In this document: positions 1 through 10,297 of the stretch, in pieces
Position numbering within the stretch: the first letter of the stretch is position 1
Layout: every line of letters starts with the position of its first letter
Assembly (NCBI GenBank): GCA_025716815.1
Contig: JAIXMN010000008.1
Coordinates: 1-64,000 of the forward strand
Direction of reading: 5' to 3'
Length of the DNA stretch: 64,000 nucleotides
Origin: Dichotomocladium elegans
Lineage: Eukaryota; Mucoromycota; Mucoromycetes; Mucorales; Lichtheimiaceae
Position numbers and translations under genes: made by a program
Notes under the pieces: generated by a model
Databases searched by the model: none
What the model was told of the DNA's origin: nothing
The model's input: the letters and a program-made list of their open reading frames with translations, nothing else

Positions 1-1342
1 GCAGAATAGCCTCGTCACGGTCTGACAGCTTGTGAGCTGTGTTGTTTGCAGGGGTGTGTCCAACCTTAACACGCATGGATCGATTTGTGATAGGTGTCTT
101 AACCTTTTTTCTTGCCTCGAAGTATTCCTGGCAGGTGTGTCCTTGTGTATAAGGTACCTTCTTGCAATAGCGGCAAAGGTTGCTGGAGGTATGTTGATCA
201 GGCTGCGCGGTGTATTTACCACGTTTGCTCTGTTGCAGTTGTTGTTGTACTAACTGCCTTTGTTGCTGGAGGATGCTGCAGTCGGCCTTGGAATGTCTGC
301 CCTTTGGATGAACTGGGCAATCGCCATACTTGGGTTGGCTGTGTGTTTTCTGCACCAAGCGACGCTTCTTACTGCTAACCTCGCGCATTTCGTACACCTC
401 GTCAGGTCCGTCCTGTTCTTCTGTTCCTTCAATGTACTCGCCGAGTGTCGAAACCACCAGTTGCGCCATTTCCATGATGTCTGCAGGCAGCAACGTCCCA
501 TAACGCTGCGCCATGACGGGGTGGATCTTGTCTCGGATGTATCGTGGGAAGGATGACACAAAATCGAAGGTTAGGTCGGGTCCTTGCTGACGGCTGGCTT
601 CTGTTGCCAATGCGATCCACTGCTCTGTGTATAGTCGCACCAACTGGCCATTCCTGTACCTTTTGGAGTACAGCTCGTCTCGCTTGATATAAGCATGGTA
701 GGGGTTGCCATACTCCTTGTGTATCACCTTACAAGCTTGCTCCCAGGTGTAGTGCTTGTCTGCCAACTCACGGCGGAACCACATCGTTTGTCCTTGGTCA
801 AGACACAACCAGAAGAGTCGTTCCCAATGCTCGTCCATAGACAGGCCGTGGCTCCTCAGTTGTGCCTCGAATGCCTCTGTAAACGCACGCACTGACTCGT
901 GCACCGGTTTGCCGGTGTTGCGCACTGGACCGCCACGGAATTGCAACGCGGGAAGCTCCTTGGGCACCAAGGTTTGTTGGTTATGTGCCGTTTTGGCATT
1001 GCGGGGTCGAAGGGCATCTCTTGTGTTCTGGAACATTTTTAGGTCATCCAGTGCTTGCTTGTGTTCTTGACGCAAACGATCCCTCTCTTCTTCTGGTTCG
1101 CCTACTGAGGACATGTATTTCTCGTACACCTGTTGCAAGCGGGTGCGGAGAATCGACTCTGTGTTGGCGGGCGTGAGTATGCGCTCCGTAGCATACGTTT
1201 CGAGTGTGAGCACTCGCTGCTTGGGGTCTTCTTCCTTGTCTTGCATGGGCGTATCTTCATCCTGGCATTCTGGGACACGCTCCTCGTGCATGTTGGACTC
1301 CTTGGTAAGTTCAGTGGTGGTGATCGGGATGATGTCAGACAT
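1..1342 (-). CDS. gag: Retrotransposon Gag polyprotein, partial (runs off left edge)
   Basis: Reading the minus strand from an ATG at 1342, the frame stays open to base 1 (about 447 codons) with no stop, so the gene is truncated by the window edge. It would encode the structural nucleocapsid protein of an LTR retrotransposon. The N-terminal third is acidic and charged. A central region rich in Trp and Leu (around 'MWFRRELADKHYTWEQA') resembles retrotransposon Gag capsid domains. Near residue 340 is a Cys/His motif, C-P-V-H-P-x3-H-x4-C, followed by a Gln-rich stretch and a second Cys/His cluster (C-x2-C-x8-H-x-C). The ATG lies 44 bases inside the LTR at 1386-1756, as expected for gag. Pol is not visible and should lie to the left. 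No frameshift is seen in the visible part, so this may be the youngest element in the cluster. Confidence 0.8.
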   Translation of the reverse strand, partial: MSDIIPITTTELTKESNMHEERVPECQDEDTPMQDKEEDPKQRVLTLETYATERILTPANTESILRTRLQQVYEKYMSSVGEPEEERDRLRQEHKQALDDLKMFQNTRDALRPRNAKTAHNQQTLVPKELPALQFRGGPVRNTGKPVHESVRAFTEAFEAQLRSHGLSMDEHWERLFWLCLDQGQTMWFRRELADKHYTWEQACKVIHKEYGNPYHAYIKRDELYSKRYRNGQLVRLYTEQWIALATEASRQQGPDLTFDFVSSFPRYIRDKIHPVMAQRYGTLLPADIMEMAQLVVSTLGEYIEGTEEQDGPDEVYEMREVSSKKRRLVQKTHSQPKYGDCPVHPKGRHSKADCSILQQQRQLVQQQLQQSKRGKYTAQPDQHTSSNLCRYCKKVPYTQGHTCQEYFEARKKVKTPITNRSMRVKVGHTPANNTAHKLSDRDEAIL

Positions 1343-1385
1343 GGTGGGATCAGGTAGGAAAAACAAAGGTTTTCAAAGATAAAAA

Positions 1386-1756
1386 TGAGATGGATGGATT
1401 AGAGAGAATGAAAAAAGACAACTATAAAAGTATCTTTGAGGTTGATGTTTATTCCTGAAAATAAAATAACTCTCTTTTATAATAATTCTATTAGAACGGC
1501 GATGTAAGTGCTTAATCCTGTTAGGACGTATCGGATGAGAGCATTCTCTTTTCATTGTCCTCTTCAAGACCAGTGATGGATCCTGGGTAGAGGAAGTACC
1601 TTTGATAGGTGCGATTGTCCTGTCACGCAAGCGGATATGAAAATATCGGTCCCTGAACATCAATGTGTTAAATTCATCATTGTCTTAGTTTCAGGATATC
1701 GGCGATAGTGATGTGAAACCGGCTAAGTTCTCTAACACGGATCAATGTTCACCACA
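1386..1756 (-). repeat. LTR family A, copy 1 (5' LTR of the gag element)
   Basis: About 371 bp, nearly identical to 9809-10178. On the minus strand it begins TGTGGTGAACATTG and ends CCATCTCA, giving the TG...CA ends usual for LTRs. It lies immediately upstream of the gag ATG on the same strand. I see no clear tRNA primer-binding site (TGG...) directly after the CA end. On the other side it ends against an open reverse-transcriptase frame of another element, so it marks an insertion or recombination junction. Confidence 0.8.
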
Positions 1757-4194
1757 ACAAGACCACCTTCACATTCAAGGATCGACAGTACTGTTTTGTT
1801 GGCGCACCTTTTGGTCTCAAGTTTCTTTCGAGCCAATTTCAACGTGTAATGCACATTGTTTTCGACAACATGCCCAACGCAGTCACTTACATCGATGACA
1901 TTATTATCTTTTCAAACAATTTATCTGACCACGTGTTGCACGTGCAGGAGGCTATCAGACGTCTCTCAGAGGTTAACTTGGTTCTCAATCCGGAAAAATC
2001 GCATTTGGCACAATCCGCCGTTTATTTATTGGGCTTTTGTGTAAGTGCCAAGGGTGTCAATTTGGACCCTCGGAAAATTTGCAATGTGGACCAGATCCCT
2101 GTGCCCACGACAGGCCATGACATCCAGAAATTTTTGGGCCTCGTCAATTACTTCCGCGATCACATTCCGAACGTTGCCGTCCTCACTTCTCCTTTGGACC
2201 GTCTACGCAACGCTAAACAGCTTTCAGGATTATGGACACAACACCATCTTCATGCATTTAATGCTATCAAGGCTGCTCTCCATGCTGCTCCTGTGTTGAG
2301 CTATCCGGATGAGAATTTGCCCTACCATGTTGCCACAGATGCTTCTGACACTGGCATAGGTTGCTGTCTTTATCAAATCCAGAACAATCAGTACCGTTAT
2401 ATTGGTTTTATGGCGCGTGCTCTGAACAAAGCTGAACGTTCTTATTCCACTACGAAACGTGAGCTTCTCGCTGTGGTATATGCTCTTAAGAAGTTTCACT
2501 CGTTTTTATGGGGCAACAAATTCACTCTTTACACCGACCATCGTGCTCTAACGTTTATGCACACTCAACCAATTGCCAATCCGATGATGGTGAACTGGTT
2601 CGACACGTTGTGTGATTACAACTTTCAGGTTGTTCATATTCCTGGCATCACCAACATTCTTCCGGATACTCTCAGTCGCCTCTTCTCTCCGAAGAAGCTG
2701 GTGGGGGGTAATATCTCCGAAACCATTGGTCGCACCCCTACTTTGGGCAGTTTAAAACCTGTACGCCCTACAAGCAATGCTGAACCGCTTCTTCAGCGTT
2801 CTGCTTCTGCTACGCCTTTGGACTTCATGACGCCTCCTGAGGAAGAACGTCCCATATTACTAGAAAAGGCTCATCTCAATGGTCACTTTGGTGCTGATAC
2901 AATTGTGACTGAGTTGCACAAAGAAGGTATACATTGGACTAACTTGAAGAGAGATGCTCTCAATACCGTTGCCAAGTGTCAAGCGTGCCAACGCTACAAC
3001 ATCGGCAAACACGGTTACCACCCTTTACGCAACATTACCGCAGACAAGCCAGGTGATCACTGGGCTATTGATCTGTGCGAGTTTAACGCCACTTCTCCAT
3101 CTGGCAATAATTATGTTTTGGTCATGGTAGACGTCTTCTCGAGATTCTGCATTCTTCGAGCTATACCTGACAAATCGGCTCTTTCAATCGCTAAACAACT
3201 CATCCACGTCTTTTGTGACTATGGCTTTCCGAAGATCTTACAGTCAGACAACGGTACAGAGTTTGTAAACGAATTAGTACGCCTTGTGGTGGAACATTCC
3301 GGAATTGACCATCGTCTTGTCACACCCTATAATCCGCGTGCCAATGGTTTGGCTGAGCGTTGGGTACAAACGGCTAAAGCAACAGTCATCAAGAGGTTAG
3401 AAGGAAAAACAGAGGATTGGGATATGTATCTTCCCAGTGCACAATTAGCTATCAACAGCAAACACACATCGCTGCACGACTCTCGTCCTTTCTCTCTCAT
3501 GTTCGCTCGACAGCCTAATCTCTGGCAGGACTACTCAAGCGTCGAAGTCGCCGATATCAACGATGCGACACGAGCTGCAGACACCCGTGAACATTACATG
3601 AACGAGGTCGTCATTCCAGCTATCTCTGAACGTGTCAAAGCTCTTCACGAGGCCCAGCAAGGGAAATTCAACAGCAAACATCGCATCTTAAGCGAATTCC
3701 CTGTTGGTAGCAAGGTCATGATCCTAAATGTCAACAGGAAGAAAAAGACCGATCCTCGTTACGAAGGTCCATTTACAGTGCATGGTCGTCGCAGACATGG
3801 GGGACCCTACACTTTGACTGATGAAACGGGTTCCTTGCTTTCACGCGACATTTCACCTTCCCACATTAAGCTGATCTCACAAGACAGCATTGCTTCGGGC
3901 GATGACTTTTACGAGACTCAGGCAATAGTGGATCACAAGGGCTCACCTGGCAACTACCTCTACCGTGTCCGATGGAAAGGCTATGAGCCAAAGGATGACA
4001 CATGGGAGCCAGCCGAGCATTTCAACGATCTTAAGCTGATCAACGAATACTGGAATCGCCGCAATCCGACACCACGCACAAGTCATCAAGCAACTGCGCA
4101 ACATTTGGCTACAGCGTCAATGACAGAGCCAGATAAACGCAATACACTGCCTACACGTCGCTCTGATCGACAGGCAAAACGCAGACGCACTTAG
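1756..4194 (+). pseudogene. pol: Ty3/gypsy chromovirus Pol (RT C-half, RNase H, integrase, chromodomain), 5'-truncated
   Basis: The frame is open from the LTR-A border at 1756 to the stop at 4194 (about 812 codons). Order of domains: end of reverse transcriptase with the catalytic YIDD box ('VTYIDDIIIFSNN'); RNase H ('LPYHVATDASDTGIGC', 'YTDHRALTF'); HHCC zinc domain and DDE integrase ('WAIDLCEF', 'LQSDNGTEF'); and a C-terminal chromodomain ('YRVRWKGYEPKDDTWEPAEH'). This makes it a chromovirus, a class whose chromodomain can direct integration to marked chromatin. Protease, the first half of RT and gag are missing because the LTR-A element abuts mid-RT. The remaining frame has no stops, so the truncation appears recent. 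A purine-rich tract and its own LTR follow at 4318-4670. Confidence 0.9.
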
Positions 4195-4328
4195 GCACGT
4201 CTTTTTCCCTTCACTTTTTCTCCCACAGGGTTTTTACTTCTTTAAGGGTTTTTTCCAGACAACGCCATCACTCATTATTTAGTGCTCTGATAACTTATCA
4301 ACGGTTGATCCAACCTGGTGGGGGGTAA

Positions 4329-4670
4329 TGTCGTATCCACGACTATTTTCTTACCTAACAGCAGTGTCCCTGGATTATACGGGACATCAACACTTTGTTT
4401 CACTCTTCGAGCGCCGTTATCATAATTACTCTCGCGCTATCCGGATTCATAATTTATATCCCGGACCTGTCTCAGGACGCAGTTATAATCACAAGGGTAA
4501 ATGATGAACTTCTTTATCAACCTTTTAACTGGTCCACCGTCCCGGGAGACCGCCTAGATGATTATCCACACCCAGCCTCCAGAGTGACCGTTTTGATAAG
4601 CACTTCTTATAAATAGGCCCATTATTGGCACTTAATAAAAAATAATCCTTTTGCGAGTCTCACAGAATCA
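4329..4670 (+). repeat. LTR family B, 3' LTR of the chromovirus
   Basis: It starts TGTCGTATCCACGA directly after a polypurine tract (GGTGGGGGGTAA, 4318-4328), which identifies the 3' LTR of the upstream pol gene. The 3' end is uncertain, near CA at 4664 or 4670. Shortly after it, at about 4680, an inverted coding segment begins. The first 197 bases reappear at 6291-6488. Confidence 0.75.
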
Positions 4671-4679
4671 TATTCTGTC

Positions 4680-5560
4680 TCTTTTTATTCTTAAAACCCC
4701 TTGATTCCACATCGGTCCATATGGTACTTGGCTTCCTTCGGTGAGTGTGATAGTATGATCTACTCCAGGTCGACGACTTGGTAGGGAGTTTGCCTGTTCT
4801 TCATCGAAAACGTCAGAAAATGTGTTATACTTCCTGGGAATACTAGGCGTAGTGGATATTGGCTCGCTACTAGTCAGACTGGCAATCGTCATGGGGCAGC
4901 CTTTAAGATCAAGTCGGAGGGCAAAGGCTTCGTGTTCTTGCTGGATTAGCTTCTTCATCGTGGTGGCACCCACTAGTTGGATGTTGGCCACTGATGCGCT
5001 TGTTGCTGAGGTCGGTGGTGACATTGCTTGAACAGCTGGGGCTGCTGGTAGACAGGATTCTGAGCATGTCTCGGAGACAAAGAGGACTCGCCCTGTATGC
5101 CAATTGATTGTTGGGTTGTGTTTCTGTAACCAAGGCATACCCAGGATGACTGAGTATTGGCCCAAGGAGGTTACATGTAAGGCGACGTGTTCTTGGTGCT
5201 GACCACTAGCCATGTGTGCTGGGCAATTATGCATTATAAGACCGGACAATATTGAACGGCCATCGACGGTGCGGACATGTAAGGGGTTCCTGTTCTCGGC
5301 GAGTGGTAATCGATGCTGCTGGACGAAACTCTGGTCAATAAAATTCTCCATTGACCCCGAGTCGATCATGGCCGTGGTGTCGAGTGTTATGTCGCCAATT
5401 TTCAAAGTTACAGGGATTTGTAGAGGCATGTGGATTGGAGGAGATGTTGTGGGTGCACAGGAGGACGAGGAACACAGAGTGTGTGAGGCGAGAGGTTTGG
5501 TTTCAATAGAGGTGGGTTTATTGAAAAAAATATAGTGCCGACCCAAGGGACACTCTCTTA
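4680..5560 (-). pseudogene. pol: Ty3/gypsy protease and start of RT, inverted fragment
   Basis: The minus-strand frame reads a retropepsin-like aspartic protease with its catalytic triplet in 'AMIDSGSMENFIDQSF' and a flap/ILGMPWL motif ('YSVILGMPWLQKHNPTINW'). It continues to the 'FSDVFDEEQANSLPSRRP' linker typical of the protease-RT boundary and breaks just after the first RT residues (PYGPMWNQG). The break at about 4680 joins it to the LTR-B copy in the opposite orientation. The gene starts in a different frame from the upstream gag piece (5568-5722), as in elements that reach pol by frameshifting. It may be the missing front half of a chromovirus like the one at 1756-4194. Confidence 0.8.
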
Positions 5561-5567
5561 CAGCCCT

Positions 5568-5722
5568 TGGGATTTGCCTTTTCCCTTCTTGTTAGGGCAT
5601 ATGGCGGCGGTGTGTCCCTCAGCAGCACAGTACATACACAAGCCAAGGTTGCGGCGGCGGGTCTTCTCCTCAGCAGAGAGCGGCTTGTACTGAGCCTTGG
5701 CGGCGTCCAGGTCCATAGGAAC
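5568..5722 (-). pseudogene. gag: Gag C-terminus with CCHC zinc knuckle, fragment
   Basis: A short minus-strand frame ending at a stop (5568-5570) contains a perfect retroviral-type zinc knuckle C-x2-C-x4-H-x4-C ('CMYCAAEGHTAAIC') after a basic 'EEKTRRRN' segment and before a Lys-rich tail. This is the RNA-binding end of a Gag nucleocapsid. The protease fragment follows on the same strand in another frame. The knuckle type differs from the gag at 1-1342, so they belong to different element families. The upstream end is broken near 5730, where a plus-strand integrase fragment begins. Confidence 0.75.
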
Positions 5723-5736
5723 TCTCTAACCACCAC

Positions 5737-6156
5737 ACAGTGCATGGTCGTTGCAGACATGGTAGACCCTACACTTTAACTGATGAAACGGGTTCCTTGC
5801 TTTCACGCGACATTCCACTTTCCCACATTAAGCTGATCTCACAAGACACCATTGCTTCGGGCGATGACTTTTACGAGACTCAGGCAATAGTGGATCACAA
5901 GGGCTCACCTGGCAACTACCTCTACCGTGTCCGATGGAAAGGCTATGAGCCAAAGGATGACACATGGGAGCCAGCCGAGCATTTCAACGATCTTAAGCTG
6001 ATCAACGAATACTGGAATCGCCGCATTCCGACACCACGCACAAGTCATCAAGCAACTGCGCAACATTTGGCTACAGCGTCAATGACAGAGCCAGATAAAC
6101 GCAACACGCTGCCTACACGTCGCTCTGATCGACAGGCAAAAGGCAGACGCACTTAG
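5737..6156 (+). pseudogene. Second copy of chromovirus integrase C-terminus and chromodomain
   Basis: Bases 5737-6156 repeat 3775-4194 with only scattered substitutions, encoding the integrase tail and the same chromodomain to the same stop. The 3' untranslated part and polypurine tract are repeated as well (to 6290). The copy starts abruptly in the middle of integrase, directly against the inverted gag piece, so it cannot be translated as a full protein. It probably comes from another insertion of the same family, rearranged with the inverted segment. Confidence 0.85.
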
Positions 6157-6290
6157 GCACGTCTTTTTTTCTTCACTTTTTCTCCCACAGGGCTTTTACT
6201 TCTTTAAGGGTTTTTTCCAGACAACGCCATCACTCATTATTCAGTGCTCTGATAACTTATCAACGGTTGATCCAACCTGGTGGGGGGTAA

Positions 6291-6488
6291 TGTCGTATCC
6301 ACGACTATTTTTCTTACCTAACAGCAGTGTCCCTGGATTATACGGGACATCAACACTTTGTTTCACTCTTCGAGCGCCGTTATCATAATTACTCTCGCAC
6401 TATACGGATTCATAATTTATATCCCGGACCTGTCTCAGGACGCAGTTACAATCACAAGGGTAAATGATGAACTTCTTTATCAACCTTC
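6291..6488 (+). repeat. LTR family B, copy 2, truncated by a DNA transposon
   Basis: It begins with the same TGTCGTATCCACGA and matches the first 197 bases of the LTR at 4329. The match stops at 6488, where TA followed by CAGTGGGTACCCGC (the end of a pogo-type element) begins. Confidence 0.8.
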
Positions 6489-6490
6489 TA

Positions 6491-7420
6491 CAGTGGGTAC
6501 CCGCTAATCCGCTCGGCTCCATGAAGGTTGGATGTGGCCGGTTTATCGGGTGACCGGTTTACTGAATTCAGAGCCAGCTGATTACCTTGTACGACCTAAA
6601 CATTAAATAAAGCGATATATCTTCGGTTAGCCTTTAAACATCTAAAATTTTTCTTTATTTTCGATAATGCCAAAGGTCTCACTTACAAAAGCTGAGAAGA
6701 AGCATATATGCATTTATGCAGATACGTTGCCCAAGTCGAAAGAAAGCAAGCAAGCTCTATTTGCAAGATGGGCCAAAGAAGAATTCAATCTTGAGAAAGA
6801 GCCAGGAAAATCTACCATTGGAGATATTCTCAAGCTGCGCGATGTTTTGTTTGGTATGACAGACACCGAGTTGGCTGGCAAGCATACAAGAAGTGCCAGT
6901 TTTCTGGAGCTTGAGAAAATTCTTGCAGCTTTTGTCCATGATATGGCAGCGATGGGAGCCCCAATTAGTCGCCAATTGCTGGAACGCGAAGCAAGAATCC
7001 AGGCTAATAGGATGAACCTCGAGCTACCCACTGGGTTTAAGTTTTCTGTTGGGTGGATGACCAGGTTCATGGCCAGGAACCAGTTTAAGTCACGCATGAT
7101 GCACGGAGAAGCCAGCGCAATTGACATCAGCTGTGATGACATTCAGCAGGCGATCGCTGAGATCAAGGCGAAGATTGCTGAGTATCCACCAGAGTGGGTG
7201 TACAATATTGATGAGACTGGGTTATATTGGAGAAATCCTCCCAGACGAACCATTTCGAGCAAGCCTGTTGCTGGTACTGTTGTGAACAAGCAAAGGTTTA
7301 CAGTAGTTTTCGCCTGTAATGCGGACGGATCACACAAGCTCCCACCCACCTTTATTGGATACCACAATAAAGCAAGTGATCCAGCTTTTCACGGAAAACC
7401 AAGTAATGTATATAATGAGC
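6491..7420 (+). mobile_element. pogo/Tigger-type (Tc1/mariner superfamily) DNA transposon, 3'-truncated
   Basis: The left end CAGTGGGTACCCGCTAATCC follows a TA dinucleotide (6489-6490), the target used by Tc1/mariner elements, and resembles pogo/Tigger inverted repeats, which start CAGT. About 170 bp of leader precedes the transposase ATG. The right inverted repeat is missing: homology to transposase ends near 7415 and unrelated purine-rich sequence follows. Confidence 0.7.
6667..7415 (+). pseudogene. pogo-type transposase, N-terminal half
   Basis: The frame opens with a helix-turn-helix region ('KSTIGDILKLRD', residues about 40-60), then a CENP-B-type DNA-binding domain ('GFKFSVGWMTRFMARNQFKSR', about 120-140). 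The first part of the DDE_1 catalytic core follows, with the first Asp in 'VYNIDETGLYWRNPP' and the 'KQRFTVVFACNADG' strand. The second Asp and third acidic residue are absent. After about residue 250 the frame continues by chance to a stop at 7629 through low-complexity RG/EQ sequence that does not look like transposase. The protein therefore cannot be catalytically complete. Confidence 0.85.
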
Positions 7421-7872
7421 GAGGATGTAATATTGTCGCGGATACAGAGCAGACAAGAAAGTGTAGCGCAGGAAGACGTAGAGTCAGAGGCAGGAGCAAG
7501 ACAGGAGAACAGAAGGCAGGCACAGACCGAGAATGGGTTGGCAGTGATAGTGCTGGCAATGGAGTAGAGGGAAAGATCAGGAACTACTCTAGAGAACAAT
7601 ACTATACTACTAACCAGAATTGTGCCTGACAGAAAAGAATCAAGACAAGACAAGAACTACACTACGGGGGGTGGGTGTTAGGTACTTCCAATCACACAGC
7701 ATGCACCAATTCGGATAGCTACCAGGAACAAGGCAGAGCCCAAGAGGCAGGACAAAAGATAGGTATGAACGATAGACCGGATAGACAGAGAACTGATGAC
7801 CAGGGATGATATACGACGAAGGATAATCTGATGATATTATTATAACAAATTCGAGGGTATTTATACTAGATC
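7421..7872. other. Purine-rich stretch between transposon fragments; possible LTR remnant
   Basis: No credible gene. The sequence is rich in A and G. On the minus strand a TATA-like TATAAATACC lies near 7857-7866, and TGTAAT at 7426 would give a CA end on that strand, so this could be an unrelated minus-strand LTR of about 450 bp. I see no second copy in the window and no target duplication. Confidence 0.25.
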
Positions 7873-7959
7873 TTATGGGAGAGGCGTATGGGATATATTG
7901 AGGTTCGTTGCAATGACTTGAAGAATTAATAAATGTAGACGGAGTAATAAATGCAATCG

Positions 7960-9806
7960 ACCAAAATTAATGCAACCAGGACAATAAATGCATTCGTGAA
8001 AGGGGTACCCAGGGTAAGGGGCGAACGCTCTCGAATAATCCCATTTTGGGTCATGACACTGGGGTACACCAACAATGCGGATAACGTGCCAGATCGGTGA
8101 AAGTATCAGAGAATTTAAAATGGTCGCACGGGCCCGCACGGACAGGCTTCTGGAGCTGTGGAGTTGACAGTCAGACTCGAGCGATTGTAGCAATTTGGCC
8201 AAAAATACATCCATCTGCGAGCGGGAGGTGGCAAGAGGGTAACCGAGATACACCAAGGGGTCTGGCCATGTCCGGTCATGACAGCCCGGGAACCCGGCGG
8301 TGAGTGTAGCAGTAGCTACAGTGTCGGGTCACTCTTGACCGACGACCAAGATACTACAAGGATAACGATCACGATCAAGACCGCATCTCCGGCGACGACA
8401 TTATGTACCACACTCACTTTCTCTGTACGACGATCCTATATGTATACCACTGTAATTACCCCGCTACTGTTTACTATATAAACAAGGATGCCCTGTGACG
8501 TCGGGCATCCCCACGTTGTATTATTATAATCATCGTTCTTCTCGTCGCGTTCGCGCTTCCTCCACGCTGTATATCAGACGCTCTTTGTAAGTACTCGCAC
8601 AACAGTGCCTGTACTGTTACAGTGAGCAAGCTTGTTGACCAAGTTGGAAGTGGGCGCCCAGACAAAGAGAATGCCTGCGTCTTATGGCGATTCAGCTTGG
8701 CATTGGAGGCGGCTTGATATCGCGTAAGGTGGACTTGTAAGCGGTCTAAGTCGGAGGAATTCGCGAGGAATACCAGGACATCGTCAGCATAAGCGAGGCA
8801 TTTAAGCGGGCCCGGCAGCGCCATCGGAAGGGACGAAGTAGATGTAGACGGTTGGAATCCCTGGAAGAAGGTATCATTAAGGATGGCGAGCAGCAGTGGC
8901 TCCAATGCAAGGTTGAATAGGACGGGGGACATCGGATCGCCTTGGCGTAGACCCCGGGCCTGACGAAAGGCGGGGGAAAGGAACCCATTGACATTAACCT
9001 TGATACATGTGGAGAAGAATAGCGAGGCAATGGAACGAATCATGACCTCGGGAAATCCGAAATGTTGGAGGACTGATCGAAGATATTCGGGGTGTATCCA
9101 ATCGTAGGCTTTCTCCTGGTCAAGAAGCAGGCCGAGGTGGGAGGATTGATTAATCCGGGCTTGCTCCATCGCGATCTTGGCTAGGAGTCCATTGTCAGCT
9201 ATGAAGCGACCTGGTAAGAATCCAGTCTGGAAGGGAGTGATGAAAGTATTCGCGACATGGACAAGACGCGTGTTCAGAAGCCTGGTGAAGATTTTTGCGT
9301 CAGTATTAATTAGTGAGATTGGTCTCCAGTTCTTCAAAGACGACAGATCGCCCTTCTTGGGCAGGAGAGAGACGCAGGTCTCAAGCCACGAAGCCGGGAA
9401 GCAAGATTCCCTGAGGGCCGCATTGTACACGTCAACCACGAGATCCTGGAAAAGAGGATGTTGAAAAACCAGGTACCACACGCAATATGGCAGTCCATCA
9501 GGTCCTGGGCTGCTCTTCTTCGGAGAACGTTTTGCACACGTTCGGAGGTCCATGATCGAGAACTCGCCTAAGAGACCATCCTGAAGTTCTGGGGTGATGG
9601 AGGGGGCTTGAAGGCATTGTTGCGAGCAGAGCACTGAGAGCATCGCCATCAATGGGATCCGGAGAGTACAGATCTCTGTAGAAGGTAACAGCCGCTTCAT
9701 GCAATTCAGGAAGGGAAGTACATACCGTGCCGGTGCGTGGATGAACTAAGGACGTACAGGATTTTCAACAAGAAGTTTGCCACAAAATTTAGTCGTTCGT
9801 ATAGAC
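7960..9806 (-). pseudogene. LINE (non-LTR retrotransposon) reverse transcriptase, interrupted
   Basis: Minus-strand reverse transcriptase of non-LTR type. From the upstream end: a pre-RT segment ('AAVTFYRDLYSPDP') in one frame; a frameshift near 9600; then a long frame with 'KKSSPGPDGLPY', 'NWRPISLINTDAKIFTRLL', 'PFQTGFLPGRFI', 'LLLDQEKAYDWI', 'QARGLRQGDPMSPVLF' and the catalytic 'LAYADDVLVFL'. The frame is broken at 8626 by a 317-bp solo LTR and resumes at about 8299 with 'YLGYPLATSRSQMDVF' and 'SVRARATILNSLILSPIWH', the usual thumb/connection region. Coding similarity fades near 8040. No endonuclease domain is visible, so it is 5'-truncated, ending at LTR-A copy 2. Confidence 0.88.
8305..8621 (+). 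repeat. Solo LTR, family C, with 5-bp target duplication
   Basis: 317 bp from TGTAGCAGTAGCTACAG to GTACTGTTACA (TG...CA), flanked by perfect direct repeats GTGAG at 8300-8304 and 8622-8626. It interrupts the LINE reverse transcriptase. A TATA-type ACTATATAAAC lies near 8472 on the plus strand, which sets the orientation. A related copy lies at 23980-24614. No internal coding sequence is present, so this is a solo LTR left by LTR-LTR recombination. Confidence 0.88.
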
Positions 9807-9808
9807 CG

Positions 9809-10178
9809 TGAGATGGATGGATTAGAGAGAATGAAAAAAGACAACTATAAAAGTATCTTTGAGGTTGATGTTTATTCCTGAAAATAAATAACTCTCTTTT
9901 ATAATAATTCTATTAGAACGGCGATGTAAGTGCTTAATCCTATTAGGACGTATCGGATGAGAGCATTCTCTTTTCATTGTCCTCTTCAAGACCAGTGATG
10001 GATCCTGGGTAGAGGAAGTACCTTTGATAGGTGCGATTGTCCTGTCACGCAAGCGGATATGAAAATATCGGTCCCTGAACATCAATGTGTTAAATTCATC
10101 ATTGTCTTAGTTTCAGGATATCGGCGATAGTGATGTGAAACCGGCTAAGTTCTCTAACACGGATCAATGTTCACCACA
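9809..10178 (-). repeat. LTR family A, copy 2
   Basis: About 370 bp, nearly identical to 1386-1756 (a few point and single-base length differences) and in the same orientation. There is no gag next to it: the LINE fragment lies on one side and unrelated AT-rich sequence on the other. I see no matching 5-bp target duplication, so it may be a rearranged or partly deleted insertion rather than a clean solo LTR. Confidence 0.8.
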
Positions 10179-10297
10179 ACCATGCTCCAGTTTTATAGTT
10201 TATCTAGAAATGGATACCGAACAGAATATTTTGAAACTGAATTATCATTATTAAACTAATAGTCTTTTATACTCCATAGCCTGAAGAACTAAATTTT

